Assembly: GCF_900104645.1 (NCBI RefSeq)
Contig: NZ_FNWE01000002.1
Location: 697,289 to 761,288 of the forward strand
From: Alterileibacterium massiliense
Lineage (GTDB): Bacteria > Bacillota > Clostridia > Peptostreptococcales > Anaerovoracaceae
DNA: 64,000 nucleotides
Reading direction: 5' to 3'
Below, piece by piece: positions 37,042 through 46,612 of this stretch (position 1 is the stretch's first letter; each line of letters opens with the position of its first letter). Below the pieces are notes generated by a model. The model worked only from the letters and a program-made list of their open reading frames with translations. It made no database searches and had not been told where the DNA came from. A program made the position numbers and the translations under genes.

Positions 37042-37353
37042 ATGAAGCAAGAAATGATTAACATCAATGCCAATTTATTGGCGGAACCAACTTTTTCAAG
37101 TTTTGACAAAGAGGGAGAAACTGTTGAGGTTGCAAACTTCACGCTTGTAAAAAAGTACGGGAAAGGCAAGGAGTATATCAACTGTGCAGCCTATGGAGAA
37201 AAATCGGAGAAAGCAAAGGACTTTGAAAAAGGCGATTTGATTCATATCTTTGGTTACTTTAAGAAGCGTGAAAAAGAGGGAAAGACTTACAAAAACTTTG
37301 TAGTGAAGTCATATAACAAGATTGAAAAGAAAGAAGAAAGCGAGGAGGAATAA
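37042..37353 (+). CDS. Single-stranded DNA-binding protein (element-encoded, short)
   Basis: A 103-residue OB-fold protein: ININANLLAEPTFSSFDKEGETVEVANFTLV, YINCAAYGEKSEKAKDFEKGDLIHIFGYF. It lacks the usual acidic DDDIPF tip and ends in a Glu run. Likely covers ssDNA during transfer or element replication. ATG 37042 with AAAAGGAG is preferred over the longer frame from 36985, which would include the terminator. A related OB protein lies at 61178-61837. Confidence 0.75.
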   Translation: MKQEMININANLLAEPTFSSFDKEGETVEVANFTLVKKYGKGKEYINCAAYGEKSEKAKDFEKGDLIHIFGYFKKREKEGKTYKNFVVKSYNKIEKKEESEEE

Positions 37354-37356
37354 ATT

Positions 37357-37471
37357 ATGGAATTTTTTACACAGGCAGTTAATGTATTAAAGATTTTGGT
37401 AATGGCAGTAGGTGCAGGACTTGGAGCATGGGGTGTTATCAACCTGATGGAAGGATATGGTAATGACAATC
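37357..37471 (+). CDS. Maff2-type small membrane protein, exon 1
   Basis: The first 38 codons plus one base of a 72-residue hydrophobic protein (MEFFTQAVNVLKILVMAVG, GAWGVINLMEGYGNDN) like the Maff2 family found next to TrbL in Tn1549-type elements. It is cut by a group II intron beginning GTGCG at 37472. Ligation to 40225 gives codon CTA (Leu) and the frame SGAKSQGIKQLMAGGG, the normal family continuation. Without splicing, translation stops three codons past the junction. Confidence 0.85.
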
Positions 37472-37953
37472 GTGCGACACGTTCATAAGTGAAAAGCTTA
37501 TGCACTAAGTCGAAGGACTGAAAGTTCAAAACTTAGGAGAACTGGCAATCTGATAGGTAGAATGACGGGGTAACGCCCTGAAATGCCTACACTGATACTC
37601 CGATTGGCAATGAATATTAGACTATTTCATTGTCAAAAGCTCGGTGAAGTCGGCAGAGAGTAGCCGTAAGACTGATATTAACATCAGACACGAAAGCTGT
37701 TCAGAGGTGGACGGTGCTACCTATATGTCGGGTGTCGAATACGCATGGTGAGAATGTGTATACCAAAGCACTGACGTACTTCCGAATGTAAGGGTCTAAA
37801 CGTTTGAATTTGCCTAACGGCAATTCCCATCAAAGATGGGGTGTTTGTGGATGAGTAAGAATGGTTGTTATGAAAATCCATATATCGTTACAGGCGATAT
37901 GGTGAAAACTAAACACAGGCTTAGAGGAAGAACCTAAACGTATTCAAAGATAA

Positions 37954-37960
37954 GATTGTC
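37954..37960 (+). other. EBS1 of the group II intron
   Basis: GATTGTC is fully complementary to the last seven bases of the 5' exon (GACAATC), which sets the insertion site specificity. A nearby hairpin (CCATATATCG...CGATATGG) has TTAC in its loop that could pair with GTAA of the exon (37460-37463) as EBS2. Confidence 0.8.
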
Positions 37961-38209
37961 GGAACGTGGTAAGCCAAGAGCATGGAAGCAGTCTAATGCT
38001 AATGAAGTGTTGAATGGGAAAATGACTGAAAAAAAAAAAAAAACAGCATATAACCATTCTTTATCTCGGTGAAAGTGGTGGCACAGTACCTATGAAGCGA
38101 AAATAATAAGTTCGTGGAGGGATAGCCACCAGTCACATGAAAGTACAAGAACTGAAATTAAGACAAACACAGCTTCGAGTATGACAAAGAAAATCAAATC
38201 CGAAAGGAG

Positions 38210-40078
38210 ATGGTGACTGTGTCCACTTCGAAACAAACACTGAAACAAAGCAAAATCCGTTATACGGAATACTATGACTTGCAAAAAGTCCTTGATGATT
38301 TATATGAAGATAGCGGTAATAATAAAGTATTTTCAAATTTAATGGAGTTGATAACTTCAAGAGAAAATATTAAACTTGCCTATCGTAGTATAAAAGGGAA
38401 CAAAGGAAGTCATACGGCTGGGGTAGATGGCAGAACAATAAAACATCTATCAAGGCTAAATGAAGAAGAATACATTTCTCTCATACAAAAACAGTTTCAT
38501 TGGTATAAGCCACGCCCTGTAAAGAGAGTGGAAATGCGAAAGCCTAATGGGAAAATTAGACCTTTAGGAATACCAACTATTGTAGATAGAATTGTACAAC
38601 AATGTATCTTGCAAATATTAGAGCCGATATGTGAAGCCAAGTTTCATGACAGTTCCTATGGGTTTCGACCTAACAGGAGTACGGAACACGCTATTGCAGA
38701 ATGTGCAAGACTAATGCAGATACAGCACTTACACTATGTAGTCGATATTGATATACAAGGATTTTTCGATAACGTATATCATGCAAAGCTCATAAGGCAG
38801 CTTTGGAATTTAGGAATCCAAGACAAAAAGTTACTTTGTATCATTAAGGAAATGCTTAAAGCAGACATAGTTATGCCCGATAAAAAGGTAATTACACCAA
38901 CAAAGGGAACACCACAAGGCGGAATATTATCACCGCTACTATCTAATGTAGTCTTGAACGAATTAGATTGGTGGGTTTCATCTCAATGGCTGACAATGCC
39001 TACGCATTATCCATATAAACAGAGAACGAACAGTCAAGGAACAGAGATAAAAAGCCATACTTACAGAGCTTTAAGAACAAGCAACCTAAAAGAAATATAC
39101 ATTGTAAGGTATGCTGATGATTTTAAGATATTTTGCCGTAATTACTACGATGCAAAAAGAACCTATCAGGCAGTTACAAAATGGTTGCAAGACCGATTAA
39201 AACTAAATGTGAGTGAAGAAAAATCTAAAATAACAAATCTAAAACAAAGGTATTCGGAGTTCTTAGGATTTAAGCTTAAGGTTAAACCAAAAGGCAAAAA
39301 GTTTGTTGTACAGTCGCATATAAGTGATAAGGCACTGAAAAATGCAAAAGAAAATATTTCTAAATGTGTTGCGGATATAAAAAGACCTGCAAACGAAAAG
39401 GAACAGTACAAAGCAATAGCCAAGTATAATGCCACTGTTTCAGGCTTGCATAATTACTACCAAATAGCAACAAATGTAAGTTTGGACTTTGCTAAAATAG
39501 CCTTTCACATTAAAAAGCAGATGAACAACAGACTTGATATTAAAACCAGTGGAACGCTAAACAAAGGATTTATCAAAGAAAAATATGGAAAAAGTAAACA
39601 GCTTCGCTTCCTTAATGGACATCCGCTAATTCCAGTTGGATATATTAGGACAAAGGACGCAAAACACAAGAAAAAGGTTGTAAATAAATACACTGTAAAG
39701 GGCAGAGCTTTTATTCATAAAAATCTGCAAATTGATGTAGATACACTTGTTTGGTTGATGAGACATCCTGTACTTGATAAGAGTATAGAGTTTGCAGACA
39801 ACAGAATCTCGCTCTTTGCAGCTCAATATGGCAGATGTGGGGTAACAGGTGTAAAACTTACACCAAACGATATACATTGCCATCACAAGATACCGTTTGA
39901 ACAAGGCGGTACAGACAGTTATAGCAACTTAATTCTTGTTACAGAAGCAGTTCATATACTTATCCATGCAACAAAAGAAGATACAATCCAAAAGTATATA
40001 AAAGAGCTTGGCTTAACGGTCAAGCAGATCGAGAAATGTAATAAGCTTAGAAAAATGGCAGGATTGCCACTAATTTAG
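38210..40078 (+). CDS. ltrA: Group II intron reverse transcriptase/maturase with HNH endonuclease (LtrA-like)
   Basis: Multi-function protein that helps the intron fold, nicks the target and copies the intron into DNA. The RT domain has KPNGKIRPLGIPTI, GFRPNRS, TPQGGILSPLLSN and the active site YADD near residue 303. The X/maturase domain follows, then an HNH nuclease at the C-terminus (CGVTGVKL...HCHHKIPFEQGGTDSYSNLI). Full length at about 620 residues. AAAGGAG lies directly before ATG 38210; GTG 38219 has better spacing and may be the real start. Confidence 0.92.
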   Translation: MVTVSTSKQTLKQSKIRYTEYYDLQKVLDDLYEDSGNNKVFSNLMELITSRENIKLAYRSIKGNKGSHTAGVDGRTIKHLSRLNEEEYISLIQKQFHWYKPRPVKRVEMRKPNGKIRPLGIPTIVDRIVQQCILQILEPICEAKFHDSSYGFRPNRSTEHAIAECARLMQIQHLHYVVDIDIQGFFDNVYHAKLIRQLWNLGIQDKKLLCIIKEMLKADIVMPDKKVITPTKGTPQGGILSPLLSNVVLNELDWWVSSQWLTMPTHYPYKQRTNSQGTEIKSHTYRALRTSNLKEIYIVRYADDFKIFCRNYYDAKRTYQAVTKWLQDRLKLNVSEEKSKITNLKQRYSEFLGFKLKVKPKGKKFVVQSHISDKALKNAKENISKCVADIKRPANEKEQYKAIAKYNATVSGLHNYYQIATNVSLDFAKIAFHIKKQMNNRLDIKTSGTLNKGFIKEKYGKSKQLRFLNGHPLIPVGYIRTKDAKHKKKVVNKYTVKGRAFIHKNLQIDVDTLVWLMRHPVLDKSIEFADNRISLFAAQYGRCGVTGVKLTPNDIHCHHKIPFEQGGTDSYSNLILVTEAVHILIHATKEDTIQKYIKELGLTVKQIEKCNKLRKMAGLPLI

Positions 40079-40145
40079 AAAAAAATAATTTGTTACGAAG
40101 TGTGTAAGTCTTAGTTAAAACGTGAAAATCTTTCTTGTGATGGAA

Positions 40146-40178
40146 CGCCGTGTGCGGTGAAAGTCGCATGCACGGTGT
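40146..40178 (+). ncRNA. Group II intron domain V (catalytic hairpin)
   Basis: A 33-base hairpin with stem CCGTGTGCGG/TCGCATGCACGG, internal GAAA tetraloop and the CGC catalytic triad variant, the most conserved group II element. Domain VI with the branch region follows up to 40224. Confidence 0.85.
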
Positions 40179-40224
40179 GAAGTGGGGGAAAATCCGGAGA
40201 TAACATCAAAGGATTACCTATCAC

Positions 40225-40328
40225 TATCGGGTGCAAAATCTCAGGGCATTAAGCAGCTTATGGCAGGAGGCGGCATTGTCCTTATCGGATTAAAGCTGAT
40301 TCCGCTTCTTGCAAATGTACTCAAGTAA
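40225..40328 (+). CDS. Maff2-type small membrane protein, exon 2
   Basis: Completes the split protein: SGAKSQGIKQLMAGGGIVLIGLKLIPLLANVLK and a stop at 40326-40328. The second membrane segment is here, so exon 1 alone would make half a protein. TrbL follows after 19 bases. Confidence 0.85.
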
Positions 40329-40347
40329 GAAGAAAAGGAGAAATTAA

Positions 40348-41211
40348 ATGTTTGGGATATTCGACAAGATAGAGGAGTTTTTCAAAGATCTTCTACTGGG
40401 CGGTATCCAAGCAAACTTAGAGTCCATGTTTCTTGACATCAACGATAAAGTTGGTGCGATTGCAACGGATGTGGGAAAGACACCGATGGGGTGGAACGGA
40501 CAGGTTTTTAGTTTTATCAAAAGCATTAACGATTCCGTCATTATTCCCATAGCGGGACTAATCATCACAGCAGTCCTTTGTATTGAGCTTATCAATATGG
40601 TAATGCAAAAGAACAATATGCATGATACGGACACCTTTGAATTTTTTAAGTACATCATTAAGATGTGGATTGCCGTATGGTTAGTGTCTCACGCTTTTCA
40701 GTTTTCTATGGCAGTCTTTGATGTGGCACAGCACATGGTAAATAAAGCGGCAGGGGTAATTAACACCTCTGCCGTTATCTCCGGAGATCAGATTGTAACG
40801 ATGGTAGAAGGCTTAAAAGATAAAGGTCTTGGAGAGCTTGTCATGATACTCTTTGAAACCTCGCTCATAAAGGTGGCAATACAGGTCATTTCCATTGTGA
40901 TTATGCTTGTGGTATACGGCAGAATGTTTGAGATTTATGTTTACTCATCCGTTTCAGCCATTCCTTTTGCCACAATGGGAAACAAAGAGTGGGGACAAAT
41001 CGGAACAAACTATATCAAAGGCTTATTTGCACTTGGGCTACAAGGACTCTTTTTAATGGTTTGTCTTGGAATATACGCAGTATTAGTTAAGACAATACAG
41101 ATAACAGATATACACACAAGTACCTTTACGATACTTGGATATGCGGTTTTGCTGGGGTTAATGATGCTAAAGAGCGGAACACTGGCCAAAAGCGTATTAA
41201 ATGCACACTAA
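40348..41211 (+). CDS. TrbL/VirB6-type conjugation channel protein
   Basis: Polytopic inner-membrane component of the mating channel, 287 residues with about five to six membrane segments (SVIIPIAGLIITAVLCIELI, WIAVWLVSHAFQF, LVMILFETSLIKVAIQVISIVIMLV, TFTILGYAVLLGLMML). The N-terminal DKIEEFFKDLLLGGIQANLE is typical of the Tn1549-type TrbL. AAAAGGAG precedes the ATG. It follows the Maff2-type gene and precedes PrgI/VirB4, the normal order. Confidence 0.82.
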   Translation: MFGIFDKIEEFFKDLLLGGIQANLESMFLDINDKVGAIATDVGKTPMGWNGQVFSFIKSINDSVIIPIAGLIITAVLCIELINMVMQKNNMHDTDTFEFFKYIIKMWIAVWLVSHAFQFSMAVFDVAQHMVNKAAGVINTSAVISGDQIVTMVEGLKDKGLGELVMILFETSLIKVAIQVISIVIMLVVYGRMFEIYVYSSVSAIPFATMGNKEWGQIGTNYIKGLFALGLQGLFLMVCLGIYAVLVKTIQITDIHTSTFTILGYAVLLGLMMLKSGTLAKSVLNAH

Positions 41212-41225
41212 AAGAAAGGAAATAT

Positions 41226-41492
41226 ATGATGAATAAAAGAAAAACAGTATTGATAGCAGTAGCAGTTGGAACAAGTATTATGGCAGTTATGGATAGAATC
41301 AGGCTTCATAGCAAGGTGAATGACTTGGAAGCAAGAACAAAGGATATCGGTCGCTGCCATAATGATTTTTGTCTAATTCAGGAAAGATATAACAGAAGCA
41401 CAGATGAACAGATTGCAAGTATTCAGGAAGAAATCGGCTCCGTATATGAACATATAGAGGAGCTTTCAAAGGGTAAAGAAGATGGGAGGTAA
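41226..41492 (+). CDS. Small transfer-operon protein of unknown function
   Basis: An 88-residue protein with a short hydrophobic N-terminus (TVLIAVAVGTSIMAVMD) and a helical, coiled-coil remainder (DEQIASIQEEIGSVYEHIEEL). Probably an anchored accessory of the channel. It sits 14 bases after trbL and 3 bases before prgI. I do not recognise a named family. Confidence 0.55.
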   Translation: MMNKRKTVLIAVAVGTSIMAVMDRIRLHSKVNDLEARTKDIGRCHNDFCLIQERYNRSTDEQIASIQEEIGSVYEHIEELSKGKEDGR

Positions 41493-41495
41493 GTT

Positions 41496-41885
41496 ATGGC
41501 GTATGTACCTATCCCAAAAGACTTAAAGAAGGTAAAAACAAAGGTTGCATTTAACCTGACGAAAAGACAGCTTATCGGTTTTACGATTGCAGGACTGATT
41601 GGAATACCAATCTATTTATTTATGCGAAAGGTCGTTCCAAATGATATAGCAGTTATCTTTCTCATTGTGTCCACTCTTCCAATATTTTTCATCACTCTTT
41701 TTGAAAAGGACGGACTTAGCTTTGAGAAATACTTTAAGTGTATTTACCTTCACAAATTTTATCAGCCACAAAAAAGAGTGAGAAAGGAGGTTTATCTTGA
41801 AAGACAAAAGAAAGATTCAGCAGCTAAAGTTAGAACAAAACCAAAAGAAATTAAGAAGTCAAAAGCAGGACTTAAAGCAAAATAA
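41496..41885 (+). CDS. PrgI-family membrane protein
   Basis: A 129-residue protein of the PrgI family, a VirB3-like partner of the VirB4 ATPase in Gram-positive systems. MAYVPIPKDLKKVKTKVAFNLTKRQLIGF is typical, followed by two membrane segments (TIAGLIGIPIYLFM, IAVIFLIVSTLPIFFITLF) and a basic tail. Its 3' end overlaps virB4 by 89 bases in another frame. Confidence 0.85.
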   Translation: MAYVPIPKDLKKVKTKVAFNLTKRQLIGFTIAGLIGIPIYLFMRKVVPNDIAVIFLIVSTLPIFFITLFEKDGLSFEKYFKCIYLHKFYQPQKRVRKEVYLERQKKDSAAKVRTKPKEIKKSKAGLKAK

Positions 41886-44226
41886 GGGGAAGTCTAAAAA
41901 AGATAGGGGCGGATTACTTGACCTTATCTTTAGGAAAGAACCGAAAAGATACACAGTTGAAGATACCATTCCCTATCTTAGATTATTAAAAAGCGGGATA
42001 TGTCAGATTGATGAAAAGCATTTTAATAAGAGTATCGCTTTTGAGGATATAAACTATCAGCTTGCTTTAGAAGAAGATAGGGATTTGATTTTTAATCAGT
42101 TTGCAAACTTTCTTAATTCCTTTGATCCAAGTGTCAGCATAGAGTTTTCATATATCAATCAGCTTGGTAGAAACGAAGAAATGAAATCAGCCATTCAAAT
42201 ACCGGATAAAAAGGACGGGTTTGACGATATACGCCTTGAGTTTCGAGAAATGCTGAAAAGTCAGATTGTAAAGGGAAATAACGGACTGAAAAAATCAAAG
42301 TATGTAACCTTTACGGTGGAAGCGGATAATTTAGAGCAGGCTACTTCAAAACTGGAAAGACTGGAGATAGATATATTATCAAGTCTTAAAAGTATGGGAG
42401 TAAGAGCGGAAAGCCTGAACGGAGAGGAAAGGCTAAAGATACTTCATGATGTTTTAAATCCCAATAAGACCTTTGAATTTTCATATAAGGACTTAATGAA
42501 GAAAGAAAGCACAAAGACATACATTGCTCCTGATGAATTTAACTTTACACCGTCAAGGTATTTTAAGTTTGGAAAATTTATCGGAGCGGCAAGTCATTTT
42601 CAAATCCTTGCAAGTGAGCTTTCAGACCGTATGCTTGCAGAGTTTTTGGATATAGACGATAACATCAATATCTCTTTTCATATCAAGGCAATCGAACAGT
42701 CGGAAGCCATCAAGATGGTAAAAAGAAAAAATACCGATATTGACAAGATGAAGATTGAGGAAAACAAAAAGGCTGTAAGGTCGGGATATGATATGGACAT
42801 TCTTCCAAGTGATTTAATTACCTATGGAGAAGATGTAAAAAGTCTTTTAAAAGACCTCCAGACAAGAGATGAGCGTATGTTTGTCGTAACCATTATCTTT
42901 ATGAACTTTGCAAAGACGATTCAAAAGCTGGATAATACCATTTCTCAAATCAGCTCCATTGCCAATAAGCATAATTGCAAGTTAAAAAGACTTGATCACT
43001 CACAGGAACAGGGCTTAATCAGTGTACTTCCACTTGGGGTAAATAAGATTGAAATTGACAGAGGACTAACCTCATCATCTACGGCTGTATTTATGCCATT
43101 TACCACAGAGGAGCTTTTTATAAATTCGGCAAACAGTTTGTACTATGGACTAAATGCCCTAAGTCATAACCTGATTATGGCAGACAGAAAGAAACTGAAA
43201 AATCCAAACGGTCTAATTCTCGGAACTCCGGGAAGCGGTAAATCCTTTAGTGCAAAAAGAGAAATGGCAAATGCCATTCTTACAACCGATGACGATGTAA
43301 TTATCTGCGATCCGGAAGGCGAGTACGGAAACCTTGTGCGTCAGTTTAAAGGAGAAGTCATAAAGGTTAGCAGTAAGTCAAAAGACTATCTAAATCCCCT
43401 TGACATCAATATGAACTATGGCGATGGGGACGCACCACTGAAAGATAAGGCAAACTTCATTATGTCTATGCTTGAGCTTGTAGTTGGTGGTAGTGGACTT
43501 ACGGCAGAAGAAAAGTCGGTTATAGATAGATGCCTACCTAAGATTTACGAAAAGTATTTTGAAAATCCAGAACCTTGTAATATGCCTATACTTCAAGACC
43601 TATACGATATGTTAAAAGGACAGGAAGAAAAAGTTGGTAAAAAGCTGGCAACGGAAATGGAGATTTATGTAACAGGCTCTCTTAATGTATTTAACCATCA
43701 GTCCAATGTGGACTTAAATAAGCAGCTACTTTGTTTTGACATTAAGGAGTTAGGCTCGCAGCTTAAAAAAATCGGAATGCTTGTTATTCAGGATCAGGTG
43801 TGGAACAAGGTATCGCAAAACAGAGGGAATAAGGCTACAAGGTACTATATCGACGAGTTTCACTTATTGTTAAAAGACGAGCAGACAGCTTCCTATTCCG
43901 TCGAGATTTGGAAAAGATTTCGTAAGTGGGGAGGAATCCCGACAGGCATTACACAGAATGTCAAAGACCTACTGATGAGTAAGGAGATAGAAAATATCTT
44001 TGATAATACGGACTTTGTCTTAATGCTTAATCAGGCTTCAGGCGATAGAGAAATTTTAGCAAGGAAACTTAAAATCTCACAGCCACAGCTAAGATATGTA
44101 ACCAATTCCAATGCAGGAGAAGGACTTTTGTTTTTTGGAAATACCATTGTTCCTTTCCTTGATAAGTTCCCGAAAGACACAATCCTTTATCAGAAGATGA
44201 CAACTAAGCCTGAAGAAGTGAGGTAG
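41797..44226 (+). CDS. VirB4-type conjugation ATPase
   Basis: Motor ATPase of the mating channel, 809 residues. Walker A GTPGSGKSFSAKREM starts near residue 475 and Walker B is YYIDEFHLLL near residue 685. The N-terminal part (about 50-450) is the usual TraE/CagE-like region. The start is TTG 41797, directed by AAAGGAGG 9 bases upstream and lying inside prgI; the first 35 codons are very basic. The next gene starts 4 bases after its stop. Confidence 0.9.
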   Translation: MKDKRKIQQLKLEQNQKKLRSQKQDLKQNKGKSKKDRGGLLDLIFRKEPKRYTVEDTIPYLRLLKSGICQIDEKHFNKSIAFEDINYQLALEEDRDLIFNQFANFLNSFDPSVSIEFSYINQLGRNEEMKSAIQIPDKKDGFDDIRLEFREMLKSQIVKGNNGLKKSKYVTFTVEADNLEQATSKLERLEIDILSSLKSMGVRAESLNGEERLKILHDVLNPNKTFEFSYKDLMKKESTKTYIAPDEFNFTPSRYFKFGKFIGAASHFQILASELSDRMLAEFLDIDDNINISFHIKAIEQSEAIKMVKRKNTDIDKMKIEENKKAVRSGYDMDILPSDLITYGEDVKSLLKDLQTRDERMFVVTIIFMNFAKTIQKLDNTISQISSIANKHNCKLKRLDHSQEQGLISVLPLGVNKIEIDRGLTSSSTAVFMPFTTEELFINSANSLYYGLNALSHNLIMADRKKLKNPNGLILGTPGSGKSFSAKREMANAILTTDDDVIICDPEGEYGNLVRQFKGEVIKVSSKSKDYLNPLDINMNYGDGDAPLKDKANFIMSMLELVVGGSGLTAEEKSVIDRCLPKIYEKYFENPEPCNMPILQDLYDMLKGQEEKVGKKLATEMEIYVTGSLNVFNHQSNVDLNKQLLCFDIKELGSQLKKIGMLVIQDQVWNKVSQNRGNKATRYYIDEFHLLLKDEQTASYSVEIWKRFRKWGGIPTGITQNVKDLLMSKEIENIFDNTDFVLMLNQASGDREILARKLKISQPQLRYVTNSNAGEGLLFFGNTIVPFLDKFPKDTILYQKMTTKPEEVR

Positions 44227-44230
44227 GCTT

Positions 44231-46363
44231 ATGGGAAAGAAACTGAAAAAGGACTTTAAGGAAAGGCAAAGGGCAAGGATTGAAAAGGAAAGGCTGCAAA
44301 GTAATGGCAGCATAGAGCCTGAAGAAAATAAACTAAAGCATAATGATGATTACAGAGGGAAAATCGTCCATGACAAAGACAGATTTCAAGATAAGGTTCA
44401 TGAAAAGGTCAGTAAGAGAAGTGCAGAAACTGAATTAAACGGAAAAACTTCTAAAAGAAATGCAAGGTATAGAAGTCCTGAAACAGGAAGCATAAGTCAG
44501 GAAGAAATCGGGAAAGCGGATTATGATACTGAGGTTAAGGATGGAAAAATCTATGATCCTTTAGGAAAAGATCTCGACAATGACGGGATTATAGACAGAT
44601 ATGACAATGACTTTAGGGACAGCGACTATTTTGAGTCAACCTATGATGTAGAGGACAACCTTCATCATAAAGTAGAAGATACAAAAGGCTTTTCAAAAAG
44701 CCAAAAGGCTCAAAAGAAAAATTATAAGAGAAAAAACTATTCCGATAAGCTCTATACCAGAAAAAAGGACAAAGAAGCCAAAGAGGAAAAGGCTGACAAT
44801 AAAAAAAGCAGAAAAGAAGCCATTCTTGATAGAGAAAAGAAAAACAGGCTTTCTAAAGAACAGGAAAGAACTTTTAGGGATAAGGCTTCTAAGGTGTCCG
44901 CTTTATCAGGACTTGCTAAAGGAAGTGAAACCGTAAGAGATTACCTATCTCATGGAAGCGATGAAAATCAAGGGGTAGAGGCAGGAGAAAAAACAGCCGA
45001 TACAAGCTCAAAACTCATTCATGGAATTAAAAACTATTCAGATAAGAAAAGAGCCAAAAAAGGATATGACCTTACGAATAAGGACTATAAAATCAGAAAG
45101 CGAAAATCCAAATTGGAGTTTCGAGATGCCAAAGAGGAGCTAAAAAAGACACAGGAGTATCAAAAAGCAAATAACTTTAAGCGATTTCAAAAGCGAAAGC
45201 AGATGAAAGATTCCATTAAAAGGCAGAATAAGTCAAGGCTTAGAGATCGCATTAAGGAAGGGCTTATAGGAAGTCTTAAAAGTTCAAAGGAAGTCATATT
45301 AAGAAAAGCAAAGAGACTTATGGTTATTTTCATAGGTCTTATTATTTTGGGAACTTTCTTTATCAACTTTGCAGGAACGGGAATGACAGGCTTTATGAAC
45401 TCCACAAGTTCTGTTCTTACAACAAGCTATTTGTCAAAGCCAAATGTCCTAAATGAAATCAATCAGAACTTTTCCGCTATGGAAAGTGAGCTTCAAAGTG
45501 AGGTTGACAATGTCGAAGAAAATTATCCCGGATATGACGAGTACATCCTAAATAATACAGAGTACATCGGTCATAATGTCCATGAGCTTTTATCCTACAT
45601 TACATCAAGGTGCGGAGAAGTAAAGAATGTATCGGAAGTAAGCTCCGTATTAAATGAGCTTTTTAAGTCCATGTATGACCTTGAGTATAAGGAAGAAGTA
45701 GAAATCAGATACAGGACAGTTACAGAAACCTATACCGATGAAGATGGAAATGAATATACCGAAAGCCATGAAGAACCTTACGAGTACAAGAAACTGATTG
45801 TAACCCTTCATAAAAGGGAAATGGACAGCATCATAAAGGAAGTCTTTGCAAACTATCCTGACAATCTAAAACACTATGAAGCCTTATTCCTTGCTCAAGG
45901 CAATATGGGAGAAGCCTTTGGCAATAGCGATCTGATTGCTTCAAATGGAGGTATCGGAGGTGGAAAAGAGTATGAGGCATCTACGGAAGTTCAAAAGAAG
46001 ATTGTAAATGCTGCATACATTACGCCATCTCCGGGTGCAGGCTGGTGTGCTATGTGGGTATCGCAGGTCTATCAAAATGCAGGACTTGGATATATCGGAG
46101 GAAATGCCTGTGATATGTACCGAAACTATACCTTTACATCAGATAAATCAAAACTCAAGGTAGGAATGCTTGTTGCAGTTGAAAGTAGTAGTAGCGGAAG
46201 TACAGCAGGACTTACCTATGGTCATGTAGGAATTTATATAGGCGATGGCAAGGTGATAGATAATATCGGGAGAATCAGAGTAACTACCTTAGATGATTGG
46301 ATAGCATCTTTTTGTCAGCATCATCCCGTAGGCTTCGGCTTTCCGCCAAATGTAAACAGATAA
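44231..46363 (+). CDS. Membrane-anchored CHAP-domain peptidoglycan hydrolase (CD1108-like)
   Basis: Opens the wall for the mating channel. The long Lys/Glu-rich cytoplasmic N-terminus (residues 1-355) is followed by one membrane segment (LMVIFIGLIILGTFFINF near 365) and an outer C-terminal CHAP domain with catalytic Cys in GWCAMWVSQ near residue 605 and His in YGHVGIYIG. A calcium-loop-like segment (DLDNDGIIDRYDNDF, coded at 44555-44666) is nearly repeated in the giant helicase at 60901-61012. Length 710 residues. Confidence 0.82.
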   Translation: MGKKLKKDFKERQRARIEKERLQSNGSIEPEENKLKHNDDYRGKIVHDKDRFQDKVHEKVSKRSAETELNGKTSKRNARYRSPETGSISQEEIGKADYDTEVKDGKIYDPLGKDLDNDGIIDRYDNDFRDSDYFESTYDVEDNLHHKVEDTKGFSKSQKAQKKNYKRKNYSDKLYTRKKDKEAKEEKADNKKSRKEAILDREKKNRLSKEQERTFRDKASKVSALSGLAKGSETVRDYLSHGSDENQGVEAGEKTADTSSKLIHGIKNYSDKKRAKKGYDLTNKDYKIRKRKSKLEFRDAKEELKKTQEYQKANNFKRFQKRKQMKDSIKRQNKSRLRDRIKEGLIGSLKSSKEVILRKAKRLMVIFIGLIILGTFFINFAGTGMTGFMNSTSSVLTTSYLSKPNVLNEINQNFSAMESELQSEVDNVEENYPGYDEYILNNTEYIGHNVHELLSYITSRCGEVKNVSEVSSVLNELFKSMYDLEYKEEVEIRYRTVTETYTDEDGNEYTESHEEPYEYKKLIVTLHKREMDSIIKEVFANYPDNLKHYEALFLAQGNMGEAFGNSDLIASNGGIGGGKEYEASTEVQKKIVNAAYITPSPGAGWCAMWVSQVYQNAGLGYIGGNACDMYRNYTFTSDKSKLKVGMLVAVESSSSGSTAGLTYGHVGIYIGDGKVIDNIGRIRVTTLDDWIASFCQHHPVGFGFPPNVNR

Positions 46364-46375
46364 GGAGGACACAAT

Positions 46376-46612
46376 TTGAAAAAAGAACTGACAGCAGTAA
46401 AAAATAGAATAAAGAAGTTAAAGGATAAAAAGGCTCTAATTGATGAAGAATTGGAGCCTTTGTTCATTCGTGAGGAAGAACTTGAAAACGAAGAAATTAT
46501 TGCCATTTGCAGAAAGAACAACATTGCAATCAGTGATTTAATGGCAAAAGTAAACAGAGAAAAAGCAGAAGTGAAAAAGGAGAAAACAAATGAAAACCAG
46601 TTTGAAAAATAA
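46376..46612 (+). CDS. DUF4315-family small coiled-coil protein
   Basis: A 78-residue helical protein (AVKNRIKKLKDKKALIDEEL, NEEIIAICRKNNIAISDL) typical of DUF4315, found between the CHAP hydrolase and DUF4366 genes in Tn1549-type elements. Start TTG 46376 follows AAGGAGGAC. The 3' end overlaps the next gene by 23 bases. Confidence 0.75.
   Translation: MKKELTAVKNRIKKLKDKKALIDEELEPLFIREEELENEEIIAICRKNNIAISDLMAKVNREKAEVKKEKTNENQFEK

Larger units (their letters stand above)
37472..40224 (+). mobile_element. Group II intron with maturase (2753 bp)
   Basis: The 5' end is GTGCGACAC (group II consensus GUGYG). Domain V and VI are at 40146-40224, and the 3' end is CCTATCAC. The 5' exon ends GACAATC (37465-37471), and its exact complement GATTGTC occurs at 37954-37960, the expected EBS1-IBS1 pairing. 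Exons join in frame exactly at these ends. It encodes an intact reverse transcriptase/maturase with HNH endonuclease. A run of 15 A (38029-38043) lies between domain I and the gene. Confidence 0.92.
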
